From the NCBI GenBank assembly GCA_964570625.1, contig CAZMYW010000018.1, positions 1 to 45,499 of the forward strand: 45,499 nt of DNA, given 5' to 3'. A program made the translations under genes and the position numbers. Shown here one piece after another: positions 1 to 6,562 of this stretch (within the stretch, counting starts at the first letter, position 1; every line of letters begins with the position of its first letter). The DNA is from JBFLXB01 sp964570625 (lineage in GTDB: Bacteria; Nitrospirota; Nitrospiria; 2-01-FULL-66-17). Below the pieces are notes generated by a model, which was not told where the DNA came from, searched no databases, and was given only the letters and a program-made list of their open reading frames with translations.

Positions 1-410
1 ACCAACAGGAAGATTTGGATAGCCCAGAAATGTGGCCACACGATCTCCGCGAGCAACTTCTCGTTGCCTGCGATCAGACCACCCGCCTCTCGCCAGAATT
101 CAACGAGACGCTCCAGGTAATGGAGAATCGCGGCTACCAGAAAGTAGAGGGTGGTCTTCCAAGCGACGTTGTATGCCAGCGGCTTTTCGGGGAAGCGATT
201 GATGAACGGCAGCAAATCCGCGACCAACACTGCCTTGCCCAGAACGAGTGCTGCTACCGTTACCGATGCCGAGGTGCTGAGTGCGATCCCTGTTCCCTTC
301 AGCATCAGAACGCGGACGAACGCGACCATATGCAGGGCAATAAAGAAAAAGATGGTCGGCGGGAGCAGTGCTTCGATCTCTTCCTTGATTTTCGCGGATA
401 GTTTACTCAT
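1..410 (-). CDS. Small multi-pass membrane protein, copy 1 (cut by window edge)
   Basis: The visible N-terminal ~136 residues are almost identical to the complete gene at 1980-2495; I can see only four residue differences (S2R, V/I near 29, K/N near 72, I/L near 97, approximate numbering). The start at 410 is an ATG preceded by AGGAG. Hydrophobic stretches follow a short charged N-terminus beginning MSKLSAKIKEEIEALLPP. The family is not recognised and no catalytic motif is visible. Its C-terminus lies beyond the left edge, so this copy could be complete or truncated. It lies just downstream (same strand) of the transposase unit at 480-1572. Most of the nucleotide differences from copy 2 are silent, so both copies appear to have been kept as proteins for a time. 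Confidence 0.7.
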   Translation of the reverse strand, partial: MSKLSAKIKEEIEALLPPTIFFFIALHMVAFVRVLMLKGTGIALSTSASVTVAALVLGKAVLVADLLPFINRFPEKPLAYNVAWKTTLYFLVAAILHYLERLVEFWREAGGLIAGNEKLLAEIVWPHFWAIQIFLL

Positions 411-455
411 GTCGCTCCTGTAAAAGAGGAAAAAGGCTAAACCGCTCGGCGGCTC
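1..455. repeat. Direct duplication, left copy
   Basis: This stretch aligns without gaps to 2086-2530 or so at a constant offset of 2085. In the first 420 bases I count 14 mismatches, about 97 % identity. Similarity continues through the ribosome-binding site and fades at about 455. The copy extends past the window edge. Confidence 0.9.
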
Positions 456-479
456 ATAACGCCAGGACCTGCAGGACCT

Positions 480-503
480 GGGGTCAAATCTTTAATCTTT
501 AGC
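480..503 (+). repeat. Left terminal inverted repeat of RAYT unit
   Basis: A 24-base sequence with core GGGGTCAAATCTTTAATC, perfectly inverted at 1549-1572. It contains the transposase stop codon. Just outside it, the short direct repeat CAGGACCTG occurs twice (about 463-480). Confidence 0.85.
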
Positions 504-1469
504 GATCAATTGCTGCGCCCGCACGAAGAGGTCGTGAACCTGGCGATCGGCTTCCGCCGCCTCCCGAAAGGCCCGCCGCAACTGACTGACGCGGCTGTAG
601 CCAATTCCACCAACCTGCTTTCCAATATCCGATTGCGTCATCTGACCGTAGCGGTACAAACACTCTGTCAGCAGCCCGCGGCCAAGCGTGGTGTCCCAGA
701 GTCCCTCACCACGGAGCAGGGCCGCAATCCGCTTGTTGATCATCCCAGGGAGTACGACCTGGGCGACGGCACGGACCGCCGGACGTTCGCGATCCTTGGT
801 CATCCGAAACCGACGTTGCATAGAGGCCACAAACGTTTCCCCGCCCAGGAGCACTCCGCCGACCACCTTGTCCCAGGGTCTGGTGACGCCTTGATTCACC
901 CCCTCTTCCACAAACCGCGCGTACGCCGCCCGCCCACTCAGGGTATCGCCCCCGGTATACGCGAGCACGCGATCGTAGGTGATCCACCCCTCACGGTCCC
1001 GGGTGTTCAGGTAGCCGCGCAAACTGCTCCATCCATACTGTCGAAGGCTTCGCAACTGCTCCTCGGCCGTCATGGACCGAGAGCGCCCGACGCGGATCGG
1101 ATTCAAATGGATGTAACGGGATAGCTCCAGGAGATAGGCATCCTCCTCAACGACGATCGCTTTGAAGCGCCCTTGATACAAATGGCCACTGCGCTGGTGC
1201 CGGCGGTTGTAGTAGCCGGTATAGGCGACGTTGAACTGGCGCATGGCCTGCGAGACATTCCCCAGTGGGCTTTCCACCACGAGGTGAAAGTGATTGTCCA
1301 TAAGCACGTAGCCGTGCAACCGAAGCTGGTAGATCTCCACACAGCGCGCGAGGCGTTTCTGAAAGGCGAGCCGATCCCCGTCATCGGAGAAGATCACCCG
1401 CCGCTCGTTGCCGCGGCAGGTGATGTGGTAGATCGCGCCGGGATAGTCGATGCGCAGCGGCCGCGCCAT
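492..1469 (-). CDS. REP-associated tyrosine transposase (RAYT, Y1_Tnp family)
   Basis: This 325-residue protein is a single-strand DNA transposase of the HUH/Y1 superfamily. The typical N-terminus MARPLRIDYPGAIYHIT is followed by the metal-binding HUH motif in MDNHFHLVVE (His60 and His62) and the catalytic tyrosine region SRYIHLNPIRVG (Tyr about 119). The C-terminal third has a helix-turn-helix-like segment (SDIGKQVGGIGYSRVSQL) common in RAYTs. The ATG at 1469 was chosen because homology begins there; an upstream in-frame start would add 25 residues unlike the family. All key residues are intact, so the enzyme may be active. RAYTs are thought to move or maintain REP sequences, and matching repeats flank this gene. 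Confidence 0.9.
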   Translation of the reverse strand: MARPLRIDYPGAIYHITCRGNERRVIFSDDGDRLAFQKRLARCVEIYQLRLHGYVLMDNHFHLVVESPLGNVSQAMRQFNVAYTGYYNRRHQRSGHLYQGRFKAIVVEEDAYLLELSRYIHLNPIRVGRSRSMTAEEQLRSLRQYGWSSLRGYLNTRDREGWITYDRVLAYTGGDTLSGRAAYARFVEEGVNQGVTRPWDKVVGGVLLGGETFVASMQRRFRMTKDRERPAVRAVAQVVLPGMINKRIAALLRGEGLWDTTLGRGLLTECLYRYGQMTQSDIGKQVGGIGYSRVSQLRRAFREAAEADRQVHDLFVRAQQLIAKD

Positions 1470-1548
1470 GCCGCGCTTATAGCACGGTTCCCGAACGCGG
1501 GTAAAGGCCGGGCCAAGGACGGCCGACCATCGCAGTCGGCGCAAGCGG

Positions 1549-1572
1549 GCTAAAGATTAAAGATTTGACCCC
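1549..1572 (-). repeat. Right terminal inverted repeat of RAYT unit
   Basis: Perfect reverse complement of 480-503. It overlaps the 3' end of the lipoprotein gene and encodes that protein's last residues (EGSNL and the stop), so insertion here probably changed the protein's C-terminus. Confidence 0.85.
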
Positions 1573-1946
1573 TCAGCTTTGTTTATGATGAAGCCGAAAT
1601 GCGGGGAGGGATTGCTCACAATGATCTGCTCCCCCGTCGGTTTCTTGATGACATACCCATCAAATATCTTTTCCTGGCCGCCCTGCACGTTGCCATACAC
1701 TTTGACCTTTTCATCAGGAGCCAGATCCAATTGCTGATTGTCTGGCAACTTCGCCCGAACAACGATTGAGCCGGAATGGTCCGTCAAGGTAAAACCGTTT
1801 TCATCAAGTTGGGTGACGGTTCCCTCGATCGTACTGACCGGTGGCAAGGCCAATTTCTTGATCGGTATCGTGCCAGCACAGCCAGTGGTCATCAGAACAA
1901 GCACAGCGAATAGATACGAAAGGCGAGGTTTCATGTCATTTCTCAT
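1557..1946 (-). CDS. Small exported protein, probable lipoprotein
   Basis: A 129-residue protein of unknown function. The ATG at 1946 is preceded by AGGAG at a spacing of 6. The N-terminus MRNDMKPRLSYLFAVLVL leads into TTGC, which resembles a lipoprotein signal although the -3 position is T rather than L. The mature part contains alternating beta-like segments (TIEGTVTQLDENGFTLTDHSG, then VKVYGNV), suggesting a small beta-barrel or OB-like fold. The last residues (EGSNL) are encoded by the right inverted repeat of the RAYT unit, so the original C-terminus may have been replaced. It follows the membrane-protein gene at 1980-2495 by 33 bases and may be co-transcribed with it. Confidence 0.7.
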   Translation of the reverse strand: MRNDMKPRLSYLFAVLVLMTTGCAGTIPIKKLALPPVSTIEGTVTQLDENGFTLTDHSGSIVVRAKLPDNQQLDLAPDEKVKVYGNVQGGQEKIFDGYVIKKPTGEQIIVSNPSPHFGFIINKAEGSNL

Positions 1947-1979
1947 TAAAAGCTCCTGTCTCATTTTATGCTCCAGCGA

Positions 1980-2495
1980 CTATAGAGGCCGCATTTTCTC
2001 CAGGGGCCCGAAGAAAATGCGTCGCACTCTGTCCCCTCCGATCACGCGAACGAATTCCGACATCGTGCAGTACATTAGAATTAATACCAACAGGAAGATT
2101 TGGATAGCCCAGAAATGTGGCCACACGATCTCCGCGAGCAACTTCTCGTTGCCTGCGATCAAACCACCCGCCTCTCGCCAGAATTCGACGAGACGCTCCA
2201 GGTAATGGAGGAGCGCGGCTACCAGAAAGTAGAGGGTGGTCTTCCAAGCAACGTTGTATGCCAGCGGATTTTCGGGGAAGCGATTGATGAACGGCAGCAA
2301 ATCCGCGACCAACACTGCCTTGCCCAGAACGAGTGCTGCCACCGTTACCGATGCCGAGGTACTAAGTGCGATCCCTGTTCCCTTCAGCATCAGAACGCGG
2401 ACGAACGCGATCATGTGCAGGGCAATAAAGAAAAAAATGGTCGGCGGGAGCAGTGCTTCGATCTCTTCCTTAATTTTCGCGGATAGTTTTCTCAT
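1980..2495 (-). CDS. Small multi-pass membrane protein, copy 2
   Basis: A complete 171-residue protein starting at an ATG with AGGAG upstream. Four hydrophobic segments are visible: around PPTIFFFIALHMIAF, SVTVAALVLGKAVLVADLL, TTLYFLVAALLHYL, and FWAIQIFLLVLILMY. A positively charged C-terminus follows (RVRRIFFGPLEKMRPL). No known family is recognised. A near-identical copy lies at 1-410. The gene is followed by the lipoprotein gene on the same strand. The charged N-terminal segment MRKLSAKIKEEIEALLPP is probably cytoplasmic. Confidence 0.75.
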   Translation of the reverse strand: MRKLSAKIKEEIEALLPPTIFFFIALHMIAFVRVLMLKGTGIALSTSASVTVAALVLGKAVLVADLLPFINRFPENPLAYNVAWKTTLYFLVAALLHYLERLVEFWREAGGLIAGNEKLLAEIVWPHFWAIQIFLLVLILMYCTMSEFVRVIGGDRVRRIFFGPLEKMRPL

Positions 2496-2540
2496 GTCGC
2501 TCCTGTGAGAGCAAAAAAAGGCGAAACCCCTCGGCGGCTC
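2086..2540. repeat. Direct duplication, right copy
   Basis: Right partner of the duplication at 1-455, in the same orientation. It carries most of the complete membrane-protein gene and its upstream region. The lipoprotein gene and the RAYT unit lie between the two copies, so the simplest history is a tandem duplication with an insertion between the copies. This is inference. Confidence 0.9.
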
Positions 2541-2592
2541 GAGTCTGCCCATCGTTGGTCATGTGATGCCCAACTTCCAGCGCTGACAAAAT

Positions 2593-2664
2593 AAAAGGGA
2601 CAGGAAATTTTTCAATACTGTGTATCGTTGCCAGAGGCACTCGAAAAGGAGCCTGTCCCCTTTT
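2593..2664. repeat. Palindromic repeat, GGGACAGG type
   Basis: AAAAGGGACAGG (2593-2604) and CCTGTCCCCTTTT (2652-2664) form an inverted pair around ~47 bases. This resembles the inverted ends often found around RAYT genes in environmental genomes, but no transposase gene lies between them. It may be a miniature non-autonomous element. It sits in the ~230-base gap between the membrane-protein gene and mrr. Confidence 0.6.
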
Positions 2665-2688
2665 CCTCCCCCCTTTTCCTCCCAATCG

Positions 2689-2707
2689 AAAGATTTGACC
2701 CCTGAGC
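2689..2707 (-). repeat. Solo copy of RAYT terminal repeat (partial)
   Basis: AAAGATTTGACCCCT matches the right terminal repeat of the RAYT unit (1558-1573). It lacks the outer TAAAGATT part. It abuts the presumed remains of an integron attC site downstream of mrr. Confidence 0.7.
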
Positions 2708-2718
2708 CTTGCCCGGAA

Positions 2719-2728
2719 GTTAGCCAGA
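2719..2728 (-). other. Possible 5' remnant of the mrr cassette attC site
   Basis: Directly after the mrr stop, the minus strand reads TCTGGCTAAC. This is a perfect 10-base inverted match to the sequence upstream of mrr at 3673-3682. In an integron cassette the first box of its own attC is complementary to the sequence that begins the cassette, which is this arrangement. The rest of the attC seems to be lost where the REP-like repeat begins (about 2707). Confidence 0.45.
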
Positions 2729-3646
2729 TCATTCCTCGAAGTAGTCGGAGTCGATCTTTGGTACACGAACGGGCCGAGACGTCACTCCCACTTCATGCTC
2801 GATCATGAACAAGGCCAACTTGCTCCCATCGACCAGAACCACACCATCGACCGTGCCCGCATACGTGATCGCCTGCTGGCTGAACGATGCCGTGGTGATC
2901 AGTACGCCCTTTGTGGCGTGATTCCCGGCGATAGCTCCGAAGAACGCCTGCACCTCCGGACGTCCGACTGAGTTCTGCCAACGTTTGGCCTGGACGTACA
3001 CCTTCTCGAGACCAAGACGGTCAAGCGAGATGACCCCGTCGATTCCTCCGTCCCCAGACCGCCCCACTCGCACGAGATCTGCGCGGCTCGTGCCGTACCC
3101 CATCTTGTGCAACAAGTCCAAGACGATCGTCTCGAAGTACTCGGGCGAGACCTGCGACAGCAGTTCCAGCAGTTCCGCAGCCACTCCCTGCCGCAGCTCA
3201 GAGAGAGCTTGCTCCAGTCGATCGTCCGGGCTCACTGTTCCGCGATCTGCGAGCGGTGGGGTAACGGTGGATGGCTCCTGACGCTCCTCAGCGCCTGGTC
3301 GCAGCCGCACGTCGTTATGCCACACTGCGATCGTCTCCAGCACGTTCTCTGGAAGTGGCGCCGCATGATTGCGCGCGAAGTCGAGACCGGCCTGCGTCAG
3401 TTGCCAGTAGCCGCGCCGGCTGCTCGTCGATAGCCCTGCCCGCTTCAGTCGATCGTGTGCCCAACCAGCCCGATTCTTGAACACTTGCTGGGCTCCGCTC
3501 GGGAGAAGCTCTGCACGATCGGCATCGCTCAGCCCGAGGGCCTGAGCTGCGCCATCGTGAACGTCCCTCGCTGTCGCACCATTGGGGTGCACGGCCAAGT
3601 ACCGCAAGACCGGTTCTATGAATCTGTCGTAGGTCGGAACAGGCAT
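2729..3646 (-). CDS. mrr: Mrr-type restriction endonuclease (type IV)
   Basis: A 305-residue protein, the usual length for Mrr. The N-terminal part (about 1-95) is the winged-helix Mrr_N domain (YDRFIEPVLRYLAVHPNG and the YWQLTQAGLDFAR segment). The C-terminal part (about 160-285) is the PD-(D/E)XK catalytic domain: YFETIVLDLLHKMGYG, then GDGGIDGVI (catalytic Asp) and VYVQAKRW (Gln-x-Lys). Mrr cleaves DNA carrying foreign methylation patterns. No methyltransferase is adjacent, as expected for a type IV enzyme. The gene is flanked by inverted 10-base sequences and preceded by an attC-like hairpin, so it was probably acquired as an integron cassette. All catalytic residues are present. Confidence 0.9.
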   Translation of the reverse strand: MPVPTYDRFIEPVLRYLAVHPNGATARDVHDGAAQALGLSDADRAELLPSGAQQVFKNRAGWAHDRLKRAGLSTSSRRGYWQLTQAGLDFARNHAAPLPENVLETIAVWHNDVRLRPGAEERQEPSTVTPPLADRGTVSPDDRLEQALSELRQGVAAELLELLSQVSPEYFETIVLDLLHKMGYGTSRADLVRVGRSGDGGIDGVISLDRLGLEKVYVQAKRWQNSVGRPEVQAFFGAIAGNHATKGVLITTASFSQQAITYAGTVDGVVLVDGSKLALFMIEHEVGVTSRPVRVPKIDSDYFEE

Positions 3647-3675
3647 GTCGATGATCGATACTTCCGATTCTGTCT

Positions 3676-3741
3676 GGCTAACGCTCAGCGCTGAGGAGCG
3701 CGCCTGCTGTTGTCAGCGTCGCCTCCAGCGCCTTGTTGGGC
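3676..3741 (-). other. attC-like integron recombination site upstream of mrr
   Basis: On the minus strand this 66-base stretch begins GCCCAAC (fits RYYYAAC) and ends GTTAGCC (close to GTTRRRY, one mismatch). Its arms pair imperfectly: GCGCTG with CAGCGC, a bulged G, then AGG with CCT. Imperfect pairing with extrahelical bases is typical of attC. It ends about 30 bases before the mrr start codon, the normal cassette spacing. No integron integrase is in the window. Confidence 0.5.
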
Positions 3742-3795
3742 AGCGCGTCTTCTACATGGCAGCGAAGGCGTCGACACTGGCCATAGAGCCCGATG

Positions 3796-3855
3796 TACGG
3801 CATGGAGGGGGTCAAATCTTTACGGCATGGAGGGGGTCAAATCTTTAATCTTTAG
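3796..3855 (+). repeat. Tandem copies of the RAYT terminal repeat
   Basis: A 25-base unit beginning TACGGCATGGAGGGGGTC is repeated exactly twice (3796-3820 and 3821-3845), and the second copy continues into the full core TCAAATCTTTAATCTTTAG. This is the same sequence as the left end of the RAYT unit at 480-503. The stretch fills the gap between the attC-like site and ppdK. Confidence 0.85.
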
Positions 3856-3872
3856 GGTCAGCCAAGACGCGC

Positions 3873-6542
3873 TTACCGCGTGTCCGACACCGCCCGCTTT
3901 TTCTTGCTGTCCTTCAACGCCGCCTGCGCAGCAGCGAGTCTTGCGATGGGGACGCGGTACGGTGAGCAGCTCACGTAGTCGAATCCGATGCGGTGGCAGA
4001 ACTCCACGGATGACGGTTCCCCGCCGTGTTCGCCGCAGATGCCGAGCTTTAACTTCGGGCGGACTGAGCGGCCTTTTTCTGCGCCCATGCGCATCAGCGC
4101 GCCCACGCCGTCCTGGTCGATGGCCACGAAGGGATCGCGGGGCAGGATGCCTTGTTCGACGTAGAACGGCAGGAACTTGCCGGCGTCATCGCGGGAGAGG
4201 CCGAAGGTGGTTTGGGTGAGGTCGTTGGTGCCGAAGGAGAAGAAGTCGGCTTCTTTGGCGATTTCATCGGCGGTGAGCGCGGCGCGCGGCAGTTCGATCA
4301 TGGTGCCGATGGTGTACGCGACTTTTTTGCCGTAGCGTTTCATGGTCGCTTCGGCCACGCGGATCAGCAGTTCCTTCATCCGGGCCAATTCCTTTACGTG
4401 CGCGACCAATGGGATCATGACCTCAGGAATCACTTTAACTTTCTGCTTGGCCAGCTCGCAGGCGGCCTCGAAGATCGCGCGCACCTGCATCTCGTAGATT
4501 TCGGGGTAGGTCATGCCCAGGCGGCAGCCGCGCCACCCGAGCATGGGATTGAACTCGTGCAGGCTCTTGTTCTTGGCGCGCAACGCGTCGACCGTGACGC
4601 CCATGTCGCGTGCCAGGTCGGCCAGTTCCTGTTCGGTCTGGGGCAGGAACTCGTGCAGCGGAGGGTCGAGCAGGCGGATGGTGACCGGCAGGCCGGCCAT
4701 TTCTTTGAAGATGCCGAGGAAGTCGCTCTTCTGCATAGGCAGCAGCTTGTCCAGCGCGTGCTGCCGGCCCTCCACTTCCTCCGCGAGGATCATCTCGCGT
4801 ACGGCGCGGATGCGGTCTCCCTCGAAGAACATGTGTTCGGTCCGGCACAGCCCGATCCCCTCGGCGCCGAATCCGCGCGCCACTTTGGCATCCTGCGGCG
4901 TGTCCGCGTTGGCGCGCACGCGCAGACGCCGGACCTTATCCACCCAGCCCATCAAGACGTTGAACTCTTTGCCCAACGTGGGCTTCATCAACGGCGCCTC
5001 GCCCAGGATCACTTCGCCGGTGGACCCGTTGAGCGTGATCCAGTCGCCGCGTCGCACCACATGGTTGTTGACCGAAAACGCGTCGTGGGCTTCGTTGATC
5101 TGCACCGCGCTGCACCCCGCCACGCAGGACTTGCCCATGCCGCGCGCCACCACCGCGGCGTGCGAGGTCATACCGCCGCGCGCGGTCAGGATCCCTTGCG
5201 CCGCGTTCATCCCCCCGATGTCTTCCGGCGAGGTTTCGGTCCGTACCAGAATCACCTTCTCGTCTTTGGCGGCCATCCGCTCGGCATCTTCCGCGGTGAA
5301 GACGACTTTGCCCACCGCGGCGCCCGGCGACGCGGGCAAGCCTTTGGCGATGACCTTGACCTTGGCATGCGGGTCGATCGTGAGATGCAGGAGCTGATCG
5401 AGCTGTTCGGCATCCACGCGCAGAATCGCGGTCTCGCGGTCGATCAGCCGTTCTTTGGCCATCTCGGTGGCGATGCGGATCGCGGCGGCGGCGGTGCGTT
5501 TGCCCACGCGCGTCTGCAACATATAGAGCTTGCCCTCCTGGATCGTGAATTCCAGGTCCAGCATGTCGCGGTAGTGGCGCTCGAGTGTCTTGTAGACCCG
5601 CAGCAACTCGCGGTAGGGGGCCGGAATGGTGTCCTTGAGCGACTCGATCGGCATGGGCGTGCGGATGCCGGCGACCACGTCTTCGCCCTGCGCGTTGAGC
5701 AGGCACTCGCCGAAAAACTTGCGCTCGCCGGTAGACGGATCGCGGGTGAACGCCACCCCCGTCCCGCTCGTTTCGCCCATGTTCCCGAACACCATCGCCA
5801 CCACATTCACCGCAGTGCCCCAGGACTCTGGGATGTTGTTCAGTTTGCGATACGTCACCGCGCGCGCGCCGAACCAGGAATCGAACACCGCCTTGATGGC
5901 AAGCGTGAGCTGTTCCATCGGATCTTCGGGAAACGGTTTGCCGGTCTCGGCCTTCACGAGGCGTTGGTAGTCGGTGACGAGTGTCTTGAGCGCGTGTTCG
6001 TCCAGATCGGTGTCGTGGCGCACGCCTCGTTCTGATTTGGCGTCTTCCAGCAGGCGTTCGAACTTCTCCCGCTTCACGCCCAACACGATCGCCCCGAACA
6101 TGGTGATGAAGCGCCGGTACGCGTCGTACCCAAACCGGGGGTTGCCGGTTTTCTTGATCAAGCCGTGCAGGGTACTTTCGTTGAGCCCTAGATTCAGCAC
6201 CGTGTCCATCATCCCCGGCATGGACGCCTTGGCGCCGGAGCGGACCGACACCAACAGCGGCTGTTCGGGATCACCGAAGCCCACTTGCATGGATCGCTCG
6301 ACTTTTTTCATGCCCGCCAGGGTCTGCTCCCACATGCCTTTTGGGAACGTCTTTTTCGACTGGAAGTATTGGACGCACGCCTCGGTCGTAATCGTAAAGC
6401 CCGGCGGCACCGGGATTTTGAGGTTGGTCATCTCCGCCAGGCCGGCGCCCTTCCCCCCGAGCAGGTCCTTCATGCCGGCCTTGCCCTCGGCGCGCCCATC
6501 CGCGAAGGAGTACACCCACTTGCGTGCCGTTGTTCGTGCCAT
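3873..6542 (-). CDS. ppdK: Pyruvate, phosphate dikinase
   Basis: An 889-residue enzyme interconverting pyruvate + ATP + phosphate and phosphoenolpyruvate + AMP + diphosphate. The order is typical: N-terminal ATP-grasp domain (GGKGAGLAEMTNLKIPVPPGF near residue 30), central phosphohistidine domain with GGMTSHAAVVARGMG (catalytic His), and C-terminal PEP/pyruvate-binding barrel ending in CGEHGGEPSSVEF (catalytic Cys). The ATG at 6542 was chosen because it follows GGGAG at a good distance; an in-frame start 8 codons upstream lacks support and would overlap glyS. It lies 20 bases after glyS. Depending on carbon metabolism it may feed gluconeogenesis or pyrophosphate-linked glycolysis. Confidence 0.97.
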   Translation of the reverse strand: MARTTARKWVYSFADGRAEGKAGMKDLLGGKGAGLAEMTNLKIPVPPGFTITTEACVQYFQSKKTFPKGMWEQTLAGMKKVERSMQVGFGDPEQPLLVSVRSGAKASMPGMMDTVLNLGLNESTLHGLIKKTGNPRFGYDAYRRFITMFGAIVLGVKREKFERLLEDAKSERGVRHDTDLDEHALKTLVTDYQRLVKAETGKPFPEDPMEQLTLAIKAVFDSWFGARAVTYRKLNNIPESWGTAVNVVAMVFGNMGETSGTGVAFTRDPSTGERKFFGECLLNAQGEDVVAGIRTPMPIESLKDTIPAPYRELLRVYKTLERHYRDMLDLEFTIQEGKLYMLQTRVGKRTAAAAIRIATEMAKERLIDRETAILRVDAEQLDQLLHLTIDPHAKVKVIAKGLPASPGAAVGKVVFTAEDAERMAAKDEKVILVRTETSPEDIGGMNAAQGILTARGGMTSHAAVVARGMGKSCVAGCSAVQINEAHDAFSVNNHVVRRGDWITLNGSTGEVILGEAPLMKPTLGKEFNVLMGWVDKVRRLRVRANADTPQDAKVARGFGAEGIGLCRTEHMFFEGDRIRAVREMILAEEVEGRQHALDKLLPMQKSDFLGIFKEMAGLPVTIRLLDPPLHEFLPQTEQELADLARDMGVTVDALRAKNKSLHEFNPMLGWRGCRLGMTYPEIYEMQVRAIFEAACELAKQKVKVIPEVMIPLVAHVKELARMKELLIRVAEATMKRYGKKVAYTIGTMIELPRAALTADEIAKEADFFSFGTNDLTQTTFGLSRDDAGKFLPFYVEQGILPRDPFVAIDQDGVGALMRMGAEKGRSVRPKLKLGICGEHGGEPSSVEFCHRIGFDYVSCSPYRVPIARLAAAQAALKDSKKKRAVSDTR

Positions 6543-6562
6543 CACTGGTCTCCCTTTCGAGC

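Larger units (their letters stand above)
480..1572 (-). mobile_element. RAYT transposase unit with perfect 24-base inverted ends
   Basis: The unit is bounded by 480-503 (starting GGGGTCAAATCTTT) and 1549-1572 (ending AAAGATTTGACCCC), which are perfect reverse complements over 24 bases. Between them lies one REP-associated tyrosine transposase gene. Its stop codon (492-494) lies inside the left repeat, and the stop codon of the neighbouring lipoprotein (1557-1559) lies inside the right repeat. Further copies of the same terminal sequence occur at 2689-2707 and 3796-3855. Members of the IS200/IS605-like RAYT group normally lack long perfect terminal inverted repeats and act on REP sequences, so these ends are best read as two oppositely oriented REP-like sequences that move with the gene or mark its insertion. 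Confidence 0.75.

Noticed and set aside
411..480. Possible second attC-like site near copy 1 of the membrane gene
   Set aside because: GTTTAGCC-like and TAACGCC boxes occur, but the arms do not pair convincingly and the break of homology between copies does not fall at a cassette crossover position.
4152..6035. Long plus-strand reading frame of 627 codons
   Set aside because: It lies opposite ppdK, is rich in Arg, His and Ala as expected for the complement of a GC-rich gene, and resembles no protein.
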